Assembly (NCBI GenBank): GCA_023450085.1
Contig: JAEXHI010000005.1
Location: 62,001 to 126,000, forward strand
Direction of reading: 5' to 3'
Length of the DNA: 64,000 bases
From: Bacteroidota bacterium
Lineage (GTDB): Bacteria; Bacteroidota; Bacteroidia; Sphingobacteriales; Sphingobacteriaceae
The notes beneath the pieces are model-generated. The model did no database searches, had not been told where the DNA came from, and worked only from the letters and a program-made list of their open reading frames with translations. Made by a program: the position numbers and the translations under genes. Below, one piece after another: positions 43,580 through 53,036 of this stretch; position 1 is the stretch's first letter; each line of letters begins with the position of its first letter.

Positions 43580-46030
43580 TCATTTAAATACTTCTTTCTT
43601 CATCCTTTCAATTCGCTGTTCTAATTCCTCAGAGCTCATATTTGCTCTTAAGCTATCTACTTTAATTGGGAATGATAATGGCGTGAATCGTTTGGGGTAA
43701 GTAATAACGATATTGCTTTCCTGAATACGATTTAATGCAGCAGCTAACCGAGGTTCTTCCAATTGCTGGTAAAACACTTCTTCATACGCTTGTCTCAATA
43801 GTAAATTGTGTTTGTCAAAATCGTTAAAGACATTGAAAAACAGCCCCGCACTACTTTGCAAATGTTTGTTGGTAATGTATTTACCTGGATAGCCTTGAAA
43901 AACCAATCCTGCAATACAAGCAATATCTCGAAACTTTCTTCTAGCCATTTCTGTAGAGTTAATACTTAAGGTAATGTCTTCAGCCAAATTTTTAGGAGAG
44001 AAAACTTCATAGGCAATACTGTCATCCATTGGTATTTCAGTATCGCTGAGTAATTCAAAACCATAATCATTCATGGCAATAGAGAAGGTAATTGGTACTA
44101 ATTTACTCAATCGGTAAGCAACCAAAGCCCCTAAAATCTCATGCACCAGCCTGCCCTCAAAAGGGTAAGCAAATAGATGAAAACCTTCGCGGTTATTTAT
44201 CATTTCGATGAGCAGTTCGTCGCTTTTAGGTACGTGAGACCTTTCTTCTTGTATTTCAAAAAGTGGTTGGACAACATTTAATTCTTCGTCTTGATGTGTT
44301 TGGTCTAGTACTTCATTGTATTTTTTGCGAAGCACGGCTCCTAAATTAGAAGAAAGGGGCAAACGGCCACCTAGCCAACTTGGGGAAATGGCTTTCTTTT
44401 GTTTACTGCGACGAACAATGACCGTCATATCCTTGATTTGTACAAACTCTAAAATTCGACCTGCAAGTACAAAACTATCGCCAGCTTTCAGTTTTGAAAC
44501 GAAGTATTCTTCTACCATGCCTATATAACCACCACTTAGGAATTTTACTTTTAGCATGGCATCACTCACAATGGTGCCAATATGCAGTCGGTGTCGCATC
44601 GCAATTTGCCTGCTCTTCACTTTCCATAGTCCATCATCGTCTTTTACTACTTTTTTAAATTCGTTATAAGCGGTCAGGCTATCGCCTCCAGAGGTAATAA
44701 ATTGCATGGACCATGCCCATTCTTCGGGTAGTAACTCTTTGAAAGCGTTGGTCTGTTTTACTTCCTCGTATATCTGTTTGTCATCAAAACCGTCGCCTAC
44801 AGCTAGGGTAACCAAGTATTGAATTAAGGTGTCGAAAACCATGATAAAAGGCTCTCTACTTTCGATATTGTTTTCTCTTGCCGCCTCTTTAATCGCGGCA
44901 GCCTCTACAATTTCCAAAGCATGGGTAGGTAAGAAGTAGATTTTGGAAATTTCGTGTGGCGAGTGCCCAGAACGACCTGCACGCTGCAGGAATCTGGCTA
45001 CACCTTTTGGCGAGCCAATTTGTATTACGGTATCTACTGGTTTAAAATCGACCCCTAAATCTAAAGAAGAAGTGGCAATAACGGCTTTTAAGAGGCCCGT
45101 TTGTAAACTATCTTCAATCCAGTTTCTGAGCTCAAAATCTATCGAGCCATGGTGTATCGCTATTCTACCTGCTAAGTCAGGTTCAATATCCAACAGGTGT
45201 TGATACCAAATTTCTGCTTGTCCTCTGGTATTGATGAAGATTAAGGTAGTTTTGCTTTTCTCTATAATTGGAATAAGCTTTTGAGCCAGTTTTAAACCTA
45301 AATGACCAGCCCAAGGCAAGGTTTCTATAGTGTCTGGTAAAATGGTTTTGATTTGTATCTTCTTCTCTAGTTGTGCTCTTACAATTATCTTTTTAGAAGT
45401 TTCTTGTGGTACAATTACCTCTAAAGCCTCTTGTATATTGCCAATGGTAGCAGAAATCCCCCATACTCGCACTATTTCATTCCCATGGGCTCTTTGTAAT
45501 CCTTTTATTCTAGAAACGGCTAATTCTACCAATACTCCACGTTTGCTGCCCAATAGTTCATGCCATTCATCGGCTACGATACATTTTAGGTTTTTAAATA
45601 AGCTGGATGAGCCTTTTTGAGCCAACAGTAAATGTAAACTTTCGGGCGTAATGAGCAATATTTCGGGCATTGCTTTTTTCTGTTGAAGCTTTTCGGCTTG
45701 TGAAGTATCACCATTGCGAACACCTACTATCCAATCGAGTCCTATAGCCAAAAGCACTTCTCTCATAGCCCTTGCAATGTCCTTAGCCAAGGACCTCAAC
45801 GGGGTAATCCAAATGAGTTGTACGCCTTTTGCTGGTTGGTCTTGATTTAATGCTTCTATCACCACACCTAAAAAAACGGAGAAGGTTTTACCAAATCCTG
45901 TTGGAGCGTTTACTAAGCCGCTATAGCCATCTAAATAATATTCCCAAGTATTCTTTTGGAAATCAAAAGGCTTCCTTTTATCGACTTTAAGCCAAGAAAT
46001 AATTTGTTGATAGCCTTTATTTTTTTGCAT
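43580..46030 (-). CDS. lhr: ligase-associated Lhr-type DEXH helicase
   Basis: 816-aa superfamily 2 DNA helicase of the Lhr-Core type, normal length. Motif I is APTGFGKT (43-49), motif II is DEWH (154-157), and GVARFLQRAGRSGHSP is motif VI. It has the winged-helix and Lhr-specific C-terminal regions. Lhr-Core unwinds 3'-tailed DNA/RNA hybrids in Pseudomonas and mycobacterial relatives. It lies 19 bases downstream of the ligase gene on the same strand. Confidence 0.93.
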   Translation of the reverse strand: MQKNKGYQQIISWLKVDKRKPFDFQKNTWEYYLDGYSGLVNAPTGFGKTFSVFLGVVIEALNQDQPAKGVQLIWITPLRSLAKDIARAMREVLLAIGLDWIVGVRNGDTSQAEKLQQKKAMPEILLITPESLHLLLAQKGSSSLFKNLKCIVADEWHELLGSKRGVLVELAVSRIKGLQRAHGNEIVRVWGISATIGNIQEALEVIVPQETSKKIIVRAQLEKKIQIKTILPDTIETLPWAGHLGLKLAQKLIPIIEKSKTTLIFINTRGQAEIWYQHLLDIEPDLAGRIAIHHGSIDFELRNWIEDSLQTGLLKAVIATSSLDLGVDFKPVDTVIQIGSPKGVARFLQRAGRSGHSPHEISKIYFLPTHALEIVEAAAIKEAARENNIESREPFIMVFDTLIQYLVTLAVGDGFDDKQIYEEVKQTNAFKELLPEEWAWSMQFITSGGDSLTAYNEFKKVVKDDDGLWKVKSRQIAMRHRLHIGTIVSDAMLKVKFLSGGYIGMVEEYFVSKLKAGDSFVLAGRILEFVQIKDMTVIVRRSKQKKAISPSWLGGRLPLSSNLGAVLRKKYNEVLDQTHQDEELNVVQPLFEIQEERSHVPKSDELLIEMINNREGFHLFAYPFEGRLVHEILGALVAYRLSKLVPITFSIAMNDYGFELLSDTEIPMDDSIAYEVFSPKNLAEDITLSINSTEMARRKFRDIACIAGLVFQGYPGKYITNKHLQSSAGLFFNVFNDFDKHNLLLRQAYEEVFYQQLEEPRLAAALNRIQESNIVITYPKRFTPLSFPIKVDSLRANMSSEELEQRIERMKKEVFK

Positions 46031-46049
46031 GTCTTAGGTTTTTCCGTGT

Positions 46050-47642
46050 TCAGTCTTTAGAATTTAACAATTGTCTCAAATCGTCCAAGGTGTTAATTTC
46101 ATCTACGTTTTTATCTTTTCGCCAACGAGCAATGCGGGGAAAGCGTAATGCTAAACCTGCTTTGTGGCGCTTACTTTCGGCAATGCCCTCAAATGCAATT
46201 TCAAATACCAATTCTGGCTTGACAGTGCGTACTGGTCCAAATTTTTCAATCGCATTTTTGTTAACAAAACTATTTACTTCCTTAATTTCTTTATCTGTTA
46301 AGCCTGAATAAGCCTTGGCAATGGTGATGAGCTTTTCGCCATCACGTACTGCAAAGGTGTAGTCGGTATAAAAATTGGCTCGACGACCACTGCCTTTTTG
46401 TGCATAAATCATGACGGTATCAACGGTGTAGGGATTGATTTTCCATTTCCACCAGTCGCCGCGTTTCCTGCCTGCGTGAAAAATAGAATTAAGGTTCTTC
46501 AACATAATCCCCTCACTATTAATTTCTCGAGCCGTTTCTCTAATTTCTGCCAGTTGTTGCCAGCTGTTAAAACTAATGATGGGAGATAGGAATACCTTGT
46601 TTTTGTGGCTGATCTGATGAATGATTTTTTCTAGCCAAGCTCTTCGTTGCGATAAAGTTGAGGTTCTAATGTCTTTTCCTTCATACTCCAGTAAGTCATA
46701 GGTGAAAAATCCAATAGGCGCATTTTCTAATTGGTTTTTACTAATGTTTTTACGGTTTAGTCGTTGTTGTAAAGTACTAAAAGGGAGAATTTTATCGTCT
46801 TTTACGGCCAAGATTTCTCCATCTAATACGGTTCCGTCTGGCAAATCATCTTTAAGAAAATGTAGTTCAGGAAACTGTTCGGTAACTAATTCTTCCCCTC
46901 GACTCCATATAAATAGTTCACCGTTTCGTTTCACAATTTGTCCACGTATGCCATCCCATTTCCATTCAGCTTGCCAATCTGCAATATTGCCCAGATTTTC
47001 AGGCTCTGTATCGAGGGCGTAGGCGAGGCAAAAGGGGTAAGGCCATGAGTTATCAGTGTTTACATGACTGCCTGAGGTTAGTTCAGCATAGCTAATGCTA
47101 TTGGGCTGCCATTTGCCCATAATACTGTGCATAATCTTATTGGCATCTTGTTCGCTTTGCTTTGCGATGGCATTGACCAGCATTTTATTGGAAACCCCGA
47201 TTCTGAAATTTCCAGAAATGAGTTTGTTAAAGATAAACCGTTCCTGTGTGGCTAAGCTGTCCCAAGCAGTGAGCACATAGGTTTTCTTCTCTTCATCTGT
47301 TTTGCCTTGAAGTTCGGTTAATTCCTTTATCCATTGATGTAGAGGTTTTTCTATCGTATGTTGAGGAGTTGGCAATACCAAGGCAACAGTTTCACTAAGG
47401 TCGCCTACATTATGGTAGCTTTCGGTAAATAGCCATTCGGGAATATCGCTCAGTGCTATGGCCCATTGTTTGATTAAGTCAGTGCCAATTGGTCGTTTAG
47501 GTTTTTTACCCGTAAATAAAGCAATAACGTAAGGTTTGTCGCTTTCATCAGCTTCATTAAAGTAATTTACCAAAGCCTCTATTTTATCATTGGTTTTATT
47601 GCTTAGTTCCAGTTCCTGTATCAGTTGAGCAAAACGTTTCAT
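46050..47642 (-). CDS. ATP-dependent DNA ligase of the Lhr module
   Basis: 530-aa ATP-dependent ligase. Motif I with the AMP-accepting lysine is K228 in AEWKWDGIRG; the N-terminal helical domain (1-200) and the C-terminal OB domain with the FAVRDGEKLITIAKAYSG block follow. Its start overlaps the exonuclease stop as ATGA. The housekeeping NAD-dependent LigA is not in the window. Relatives in Pseudomonas work in this module with Exo, Lhr and the phosphoesterase. Confidence 0.93.
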   Translation of the reverse strand: MKRFAQLIQELELSNKTNDKIEALVNYFNEADESDKPYVIALFTGKKPKRPIGTDLIKQWAIALSDIPEWLFTESYHNVGDLSETVALVLPTPQHTIEKPLHQWIKELTELQGKTDEEKKTYVLTAWDSLATQERFIFNKLISGNFRIGVSNKMLVNAIAKQSEQDANKIMHSIMGKWQPNSISYAELTSGSHVNTDNSWPYPFCLAYALDTEPENLGNIADWQAEWKWDGIRGQIVKRNGELFIWSRGEELVTEQFPELHFLKDDLPDGTVLDGEILAVKDDKILPFSTLQQRLNRKNISKNQLENAPIGFFTYDLLEYEGKDIRTSTLSQRRAWLEKIIHQISHKNKVFLSPIISFNSWQQLAEIRETAREINSEGIMLKNLNSIFHAGRKRGDWWKWKINPYTVDTVMIYAQKGSGRRANFYTDYTFAVRDGEKLITIAKAYSGLTDKEIKEVNSFVNKNAIEKFGPVRTVKPELVFEIAFEGIAESKRHKAGLALRFPRIARWRKDKNVDEINTLDDLRQLLNSKD

Positions 47643-48685
47643 AATTTGGCCTTTTCCTCCTTTATCTCGTTTTCATCAGCTTTTTCTTCTGCTTCTGCCT
47701 CTTCTTCGTCTCCGTATTGTGTTTTCACCTCTTGAGCGCTAATGCCAATTTCATTTAAATACCGACTGAAAATAGCAGTGCTTCCATGTGTAACCATTAC
47801 TTTTTCTGCTTCGGTGGCTTTTATGGCGGTTAATAGCCCAAGCCAATCCGCATGGTCGCTAAGTGCAAAACCAGCATCCGCACTGCGCCATCTTCTACCA
47901 GCTCTTACGGCCATCCAACCACTACAAATGCCAGTTGCTGGATTGATAAGGTTTTTAATCCATTTGCTGTCAGCTATTGCAGGCGGTACAATGACTATCC
48001 CTTTTTGCAATTCGTCCTTTTTTATTTCTGGAGTGATTTTAATGGTTGCTGGCAAGTTTACCCCAGCGTCGGTAAATGCTTGGTTAAGGTTAGCGATGGT
48101 TTGGTGTACGTAAATGGGATGATTATCGGCTAGATGCTTAATTAATCTTTGTGCTTTCCCTAAACTGTAGGCGACTAAAATGCTGGTTTTGTTTTTTTGA
48201 AGATTACCTGCCACCCAGTTTTTAATGTTATCGAAGATTAGTTGCTGTGGTTCCCATTTATAAATAGGTAGACCAAAAGTGCTTTCGGTAACGAAGGTAT
48301 GGCATTTTACAGGCTCAAAAGCGGTACTTATGCCATCGTATTCCGTTTTGTAGTCGCCAGAAACCACTACGATTTCATCTTTATATTCCAATTTGATTTG
48401 AGCGGAACCAATTACATGACCCGCGGGAAATAAAGTGAGTTTTACCCCGTTGATGTTAATGCTTTTCTGATAGGGAAGTGTTTCTACATTATCTGCCAAG
48501 CCATATCTTTCTGTTAAAATGGGCTTAGTTAGCGTATGGCATAAATAGTTTTTGTTTCCCCATTTGGCATGGTCGGCATGGCCATGAGTAATCACAGCCT
48601 TATCAACGGGCTGCCATGGGTCAATATAAAAATTGCCCTGTTTGCAATAAATACCTTTATTGGTAAATTCTATCAATGCCATCAT
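47639..48685 (-). CDS. ligase-associated MBL exonuclease
   Basis: 348-aa metallo-beta-lactamase/beta-CASP-type nuclease of the module. Metal motif HGHADHAK: H34, H36, D38 and H39; a later AVYSLG-like LVAYSLGKAQR and the DHADWLGLL segment belong to the beta-CASP part. The last ~25 residues are very acidic (EEEAEAEEKADENEIKEEK), which is unusual for an enzyme and might bind a partner. It is the first gene of the module. It diverges from mgtE. Confidence 0.92.
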   Translation of the reverse strand: MMALIEFTNKGIYCKQGNFYIDPWQPVDKAVITHGHADHAKWGNKNYLCHTLTKPILTERYGLADNVETLPYQKSININGVKLTLFPAGHVIGSAQIKLEYKDEIVVVSGDYKTEYDGISTAFEPVKCHTFVTESTFGLPIYKWEPQQLIFDNIKNWVAGNLQKNKTSILVAYSLGKAQRLIKHLADNHPIYVHQTIANLNQAFTDAGVNLPATIKITPEIKKDELQKGIVIVPPAIADSKWIKNLINPATGICSGWMAVRAGRRWRSADAGFALSDHADWLGLLTAIKATEAEKVMVTHGSTAIFSRYLNEIGISAQEVKTQYGDEEEAEAEEKADENEIKEEKAKL

Positions 48686-48803
48686 CGTTTATAACGGATA
48701 TTTTAAATGATAGTTTTGAAAATCATTTATCGGATGAATTACCGATATTAGCGCTAGCTTTAGATAACATATCATTAAATCCTAAAAATATTATTGGCGA
48801 CGA

Positions 48804-50153
48804 ATGCAATCGTTCGAATTAGATAAAACAGACCTTTCTAAATTAAGGAGGGCAATTGAGGGCGACGATCAAGAGCTTAGTAGCATTTTGGCCGAATATC
48901 ACGCGTCTGAAATTGCTATTCTTTTCGATAATATTAAGGCAGAGGATAGGCAGCGTATCATTAACCTGTTGGAAGTAGAAAAGGCTTCGGAAGTGATTGC
49001 GGAAATGAGCGAAGAGGCCCATCCCGAAGAGCTTTTAATTCAACTGCATCCCGAAAAGCGTACCGAGATTGTTGAAGAGCTTGATTATGATGATGCTACG
49101 GATATCATTTCCCAATTAGAGGAACACGAGCAGCATGAAATTCTGGAAGATTTAAGTAAGGACGATGCCGAGAGCATTAGGAACTTGCTAAGCTACCACG
49201 AAGAAACTGCTGGTGGTTTGATGAATACGCAGATGATTAAGGTGAACATTAACCTCACCAAAAAAGATGCGATAGACCAAATTATTCAGCAAAGTGAAGA
49301 AATCGAAGAGTTTTACACAGTGTTTGTGGTAGATGATAATAATATCTTTAAAGGCATAGTTTCTTTGAAAGACATCATCAAGTCTAAGGGGAATGTGAAA
49401 ATTATGGATATGGTGAAGCCTGATGCCGTTTATGTGAATGCCGATACCGACCAAGAAGAAGTAGCCAAGCTTTTATCTCAATATAATTTAACAAGTATTC
49501 CTGTTGTTGATGGCTATTTAAAGCTCTTGGGAAGGGTAACTTTCGATGATGTTATCGATGTACTGGAAGACGAGAACACAGAAGATATCCTTAAAATATC
49601 AGGGGTGTCAGAAGATGAGGAATTGGCAGGTAATTGGGTAGATGCCGTAAAATCGAGATTACCTTGGCTGATCATCAACCTTGGGACTGCTTTTTTAGCT
49701 TCGGCGGTAGTGAGGTATTACGAAGATACGTTGGCGCATTTGGCCATTTTGTCTGCTTATATGACCATTATTGCAGGAATGGGAGGTAATGCTGCTACCC
49801 AAGCTTTAGCGGTTACGGTTAGGCGTATTTCTTTATATGATTTGACAGATAAACAAGCATACAGGGCTGTTTTGAAAGAATTTACGGTAGGAATGATCAA
49901 TGGTGCGGTAACAGGAGCCATTGTATTGGCTTTTGCCTATTTCTTTGATGCTAATTTAATGCTTGGCTTAGTGATATTTTTGGCCATGACCGGAAACTTG
50001 ATTATTGCAGGTTTCACGGGTGCTGGTATTCCATTGCTGTTAAAAAGGGTAGGTATTGATCCTGCAATAGCGTCTTCTATTATTATCACCACTTTTACCG
50101 ACGTATTTGGCTTCTTATTGTTGTTGGGACTGGCCAGTAAGTTGTTGTTGTAG
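48804..50153 (+). CDS. mgtE: magnesium transporter MgtE
   Basis: 449-aa Mg2+ channel, normal length. It has an N domain (about 1-125) of acidic superhelical repeats, two CBS domains (about 130-255) that sense magnesium, a plug helix, and five membrane helices (about 280-449) with the GGNAATQAL selectivity motif. It is a single gene, divergent from the Lhr module. Confidence 0.94.
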   Translation: MQSFELDKTDLSKLRRAIEGDDQELSSILAEYHASEIAILFDNIKAEDRQRIINLLEVEKASEVIAEMSEEAHPEELLIQLHPEKRTEIVEELDYDDATDIISQLEEHEQHEILEDLSKDDAESIRNLLSYHEETAGGLMNTQMIKVNINLTKKDAIDQIIQQSEEIEEFYTVFVVDDNNIFKGIVSLKDIIKSKGNVKIMDMVKPDAVYVNADTDQEEVAKLLSQYNLTSIPVVDGYLKLLGRVTFDDVIDVLEDENTEDILKISGVSEDEELAGNWVDAVKSRLPWLIINLGTAFLASAVVRYYEDTLAHLAILSAYMTIIAGMGGNAATQALAVTVRRISLYDLTDKQAYRAVLKEFTVGMINGAVTGAIVLAFAYFFDANLMLGLVIFLAMTGNLIIAGFTGAGIPLLLKRVGIDPAIASSIIITTFTDVFGFLLLLGLASKLLL

Positions 50154-50175
50154 GTCTTGGCGAAAGCTTTTATGT

Positions 50176-50266
50176 AGTACGTCATTCCCGCGAAAGTGGG
50201 AATCTTAAAGCGTTATTTAAACATTTGTCGCAATAGGATTCCCAATCAAGTTGGGAATGACGTACT
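50176..50266. repeat. GTACGTCATTCCC inverted repeat with nested hairpins
   Basis: Outer arms AGTACGTCATTCCC (50176-50189) and GGGAATGACGTACT (50253-50266) are exact complements. Each arm also folds alone: ATTCCCgcgaaagtGGGAAT (50184-50203) and ATTCCCaatcaagttGGGAAT (50238-50258). It lies between convergent mgtE and ohr and could terminate both. Confidence 0.8.
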
Positions 50267-50280
50267 GTGAACATCAGGGA

Positions 50281-50694
50281 TTAAACTGCGGTAACTCTTG
50301 TTTCTACATTGCCTTTTGTAGCTTTAGAATAGGGACATACTGCATTTGCTTTGTTTGCCAATGCTTGAGCTTCTTCTATACTGATATCGGGAATATGTAC
50401 ATCCAAATCGGCCGAAAGCGCAAAGCTATTGCCGTTTTTATTAAATGATACATGTACATTCACATTAGCATTGCTGGCGTCAACACCTTCATGCTCTGCT
50501 ACGGATTGTAAAGCTCCTAAATAGCAAGCACCCCATGCTGTAGCAAATAATTGTTCTGGATTAGGTGCGCCACCTTGACCGCCCATTTCCTTTGGTTTTC
50601 GTAAATCCGTTTCGAATATGCCGTCACTTGATTTTGCATGGCCATTTCTACCGCCAATAACGGTAACTGTGGCTGTATATACTTTTTCCATCAT
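50281..50694 (-). CDS. ohr: organic hydroperoxide resistance protein Ohr
   Basis: 137-aa OsmC/Ohr-family peroxidase that reduces organic hydroperoxides with two cysteines. Catalytic C57 is in FATAWGACYLGAL and C120 in ANAVCPYSKATKGN. ATG 50694 (MMEKVYTATVTVIG) is chosen; an upstream ATG at 50721 would add nine basic residues not typical of the family. No OhrR-type regulator is nearby. It is a single gene. Confidence 0.92.
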   Translation of the reverse strand: MMEKVYTATVTVIGGRNGHAKSSDGIFETDLRKPKEMGGQGGAPNPEQLFATAWGACYLGALQSVAEHEGVDASNANVNVHVSFNKNGNSFALSADLDVHIPDISIEEAQALANKANAVCPYSKATKGNVETRVTAV

Positions 50695-50755
50695 GGTCTT
50701 TCTTTTTTTGGTAAGCAACAAACGAAAGACTTTTTAGTTTGGTAAAGTTCTTAGG

Positions 50756-53002
50756 CTATATCTTGATTTTCTCGGTAAGCTTAAAGATATCGTAAGATAC
50801 TTTTTGGATTAAATCAAACTGCTCTTCAATTACAATGGCAGTGTCAGAAAGCTGAGGCTCAGGAGGATTCTTTAATCGGATTAACGGAACATTACTAGGT
50901 TCAACAACCTTCTTATGCAGGTTTTCGCTAGCATTTTCCAATAAGTAAGTGGTGTTTTCTGCAAGCGGTCTAATTTCCTGATAATTGGTGCAAATAAAGT
51001 GATGCTCTTTGATGTATAACGATAAACTTGCTACGTAAGACGAAAGTAAGTGATTGAGTACCGTAAACTGATGCAGTTCTTGCATATGTACCTGCTTGCT
51101 CTTCGGCTCCGAAAACATGCGCTGAAACAGTGAAGCCAAATTGGAACTCTTTACAAAAACCTCTTTTCGCGCTAATTTGTAGCTCGTTAAATCTGAACCA
51201 TTCTCGAAATACAGCTTAATTACTTCAGCAAAATAATACTTGTTCGCATTGATCATATCTACCATCGCCTCTTTCACCTTTTCGTGCTCCCAATTAGGGA
51301 AAAGGGAATAGCTGGCCAATAAGGCAATGCCTGAGCCAATTAAGGTGTCATAAATTCTTTCTCTAGCAATAGACATGGTACCCATGCCCAAAAATTCGAA
51401 GATAATAAGAATATAAGGGGTCATGAACAACACACTCACTACGTAATTTTTGCGCTGAAAGCTATAGCCTGCAATCATGAACAAAATAAGGATCACAAAT
51501 AAAGTATTCTTATCGTGCACATAATGTAAAATGGCCATCCCAATAAAAGCACCAGCTATGGTACCAATAATACGATGGTAGTTTCGTTCCTTGGTTAAGC
51601 TAAACCCTGGTTTCGAAATCACGAGGATGGTCAGTAAAATCCAATAGCTGTGGGCAAAATCAAGACTTCTAGCCACTACGAAACCAATAAACATTACAAT
51701 GGCAACCCTTACCGAGTGTCGGAAGGTAGAAGATTTAAAAGTAAGGTTGTCTAACAACAACTTAATGTTGATTTCCTGCGAAGTGACAAACTTGGCGACA
51801 TCAACATCTCCTTTTTTGATTTTACGCTTCTCTTTCTTGTTAAAATATTGGTTGATGGTTTTGATACGACCTACAATGTTCTCAATATTTACCTCGATAT
51901 TACGTAGGGCAATAATTCCCAAAGTATTGTAGGTTTCGCCTTTCTGTTGTTCTAAATCACTAATTTCCTGTCTTAGTTTTACCAAGTCATTTTCTAGATT
52001 TTCAGCTAATGTTGGAATACCACCACTTTTTAGCGCAAAGGCAATATCGTCTAACGAATCCGCAATTTTGTTGATGGCTTCTTCGTAATGAGATAAAATA
52101 CCTATTGAATCAAATTGCTTGTGTAGTTGTTTGTAGTTATAATAGGTAGACATTACCTGTTCAAACAAATCTACCGTATCTGTAAAAACGATGAGTAAAA
52201 ATCTGCCTTGAGGGGTCGACTCTCTTACAATTTCCCTTGTTTTAAATAATACCTCCCTAACCTCATCCTGCTTTTGGTGTACATCTACCTGTAGTTGGAG
52301 CAAGTCGGCGTAGTTTTTCTCGTAATTGGTGTTGTGCGAATAAAATTTAGCTTTGGCCCTCAAAAAGTCTGCAATTTCATGTATCGAGTCGCTTAAGGTT
52401 TGTTGTGCCAATCGATAAGGTCGTAGTCGATAAATGATATAACTTAAAGAAGTGTACCAAATGCTGCCAATAAATACCAACACGCTATAGAAAATCACCT
52501 CTTGCCAAGGTCTTACGTCATCAATACTCAAAATCATGATCAGTAAAACCGAAGTGCCAATAGACGCTGCTCTGTTTCCATATAGAAATAACATGGAGAA
52601 CATAAAGCTGAATACCACCACCATAATCCCCGTAAAAACGTCGCTTTTATTGGTTAAGCCTACAATGATACTCACCAAAAATAGCAGGGCGGTAGTCACC
52701 AACATAGCGTTTCTACGATGATGGATTGGTCCTGGAGAGTCTACAATGCTTACACAAAGTGCGCCCAGGGATAAGGTCATGCCGTATTGAAGCATCCCAA
52801 AATGAGCCATGATTAACGAAGGGCAAAGTACGCCGAAACTAATTCGGAGACCCTCCGCAAAATAATTGCTCAATAAAAAATCTTGGGTATCTCTAATCGG
52901 GCGTTGAAGCATATACAAATCTAACACTATTTGCGCTGAAATGATTTTAAAATGGCGATAAATAGTCGCTTTTGTCATTTGTAAACTTTTAAGCATATCC
53001 AT
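50756..53002 (-). CDS. FUSC-family (YccS/YhfK-like) membrane protein
   Basis: 748-aa inner-membrane protein with two clusters of about five to six hydrophobic segments (about 50-200 and 425-570) and cytoplasmic regions between and after. The layout matches the FUSC group related to aromatic acid exporters (AaeB) and YccS. Function and substrate are not known. It starts 34 bases from the divergent P1 peptidase gene; several in-frame ATGs near 53002 leave the exact start uncertain. Confidence 0.87.
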   Translation of the reverse strand: MDMLKSLQMTKATIYRHFKIISAQIVLDLYMLQRPIRDTQDFLLSNYFAEGLRISFGVLCPSLIMAHFGMLQYGMTLSLGALCVSIVDSPGPIHHRRNAMLVTTALLFLVSIIVGLTNKSDVFTGIMVVVFSFMFSMLFLYGNRAASIGTSVLLIMILSIDDVRPWQEVIFYSVLVFIGSIWYTSLSYIIYRLRPYRLAQQTLSDSIHEIADFLRAKAKFYSHNTNYEKNYADLLQLQVDVHQKQDEVREVLFKTREIVRESTPQGRFLLIVFTDTVDLFEQVMSTYYNYKQLHKQFDSIGILSHYEEAINKIADSLDDIAFALKSGGIPTLAENLENDLVKLRQEISDLEQQKGETYNTLGIIALRNIEVNIENIVGRIKTINQYFNKKEKRKIKKGDVDVAKFVTSQEINIKLLLDNLTFKSSTFRHSVRVAIVMFIGFVVARSLDFAHSYWILLTILVISKPGFSLTKERNYHRIIGTIAGAFIGMAILHYVHDKNTLFVILILFMIAGYSFQRKNYVVSVLFMTPYILIIFEFLGMGTMSIARERIYDTLIGSGIALLASYSLFPNWEHEKVKEAMVDMINANKYYFAEVIKLYFENGSDLTSYKLARKEVFVKSSNLASLFQRMFSEPKSKQVHMQELHQFTVLNHLLSSYVASLSLYIKEHHFICTNYQEIRPLAENTTYLLENASENLHKKVVEPSNVPLIRLKNPPEPQLSDTAIVIEEQFDLIQKVSYDIFKLTEKIKI

Positions 53003-53036
53003 AGCTTAGAGAGAATTTAATTTAATGCGAAATCAT

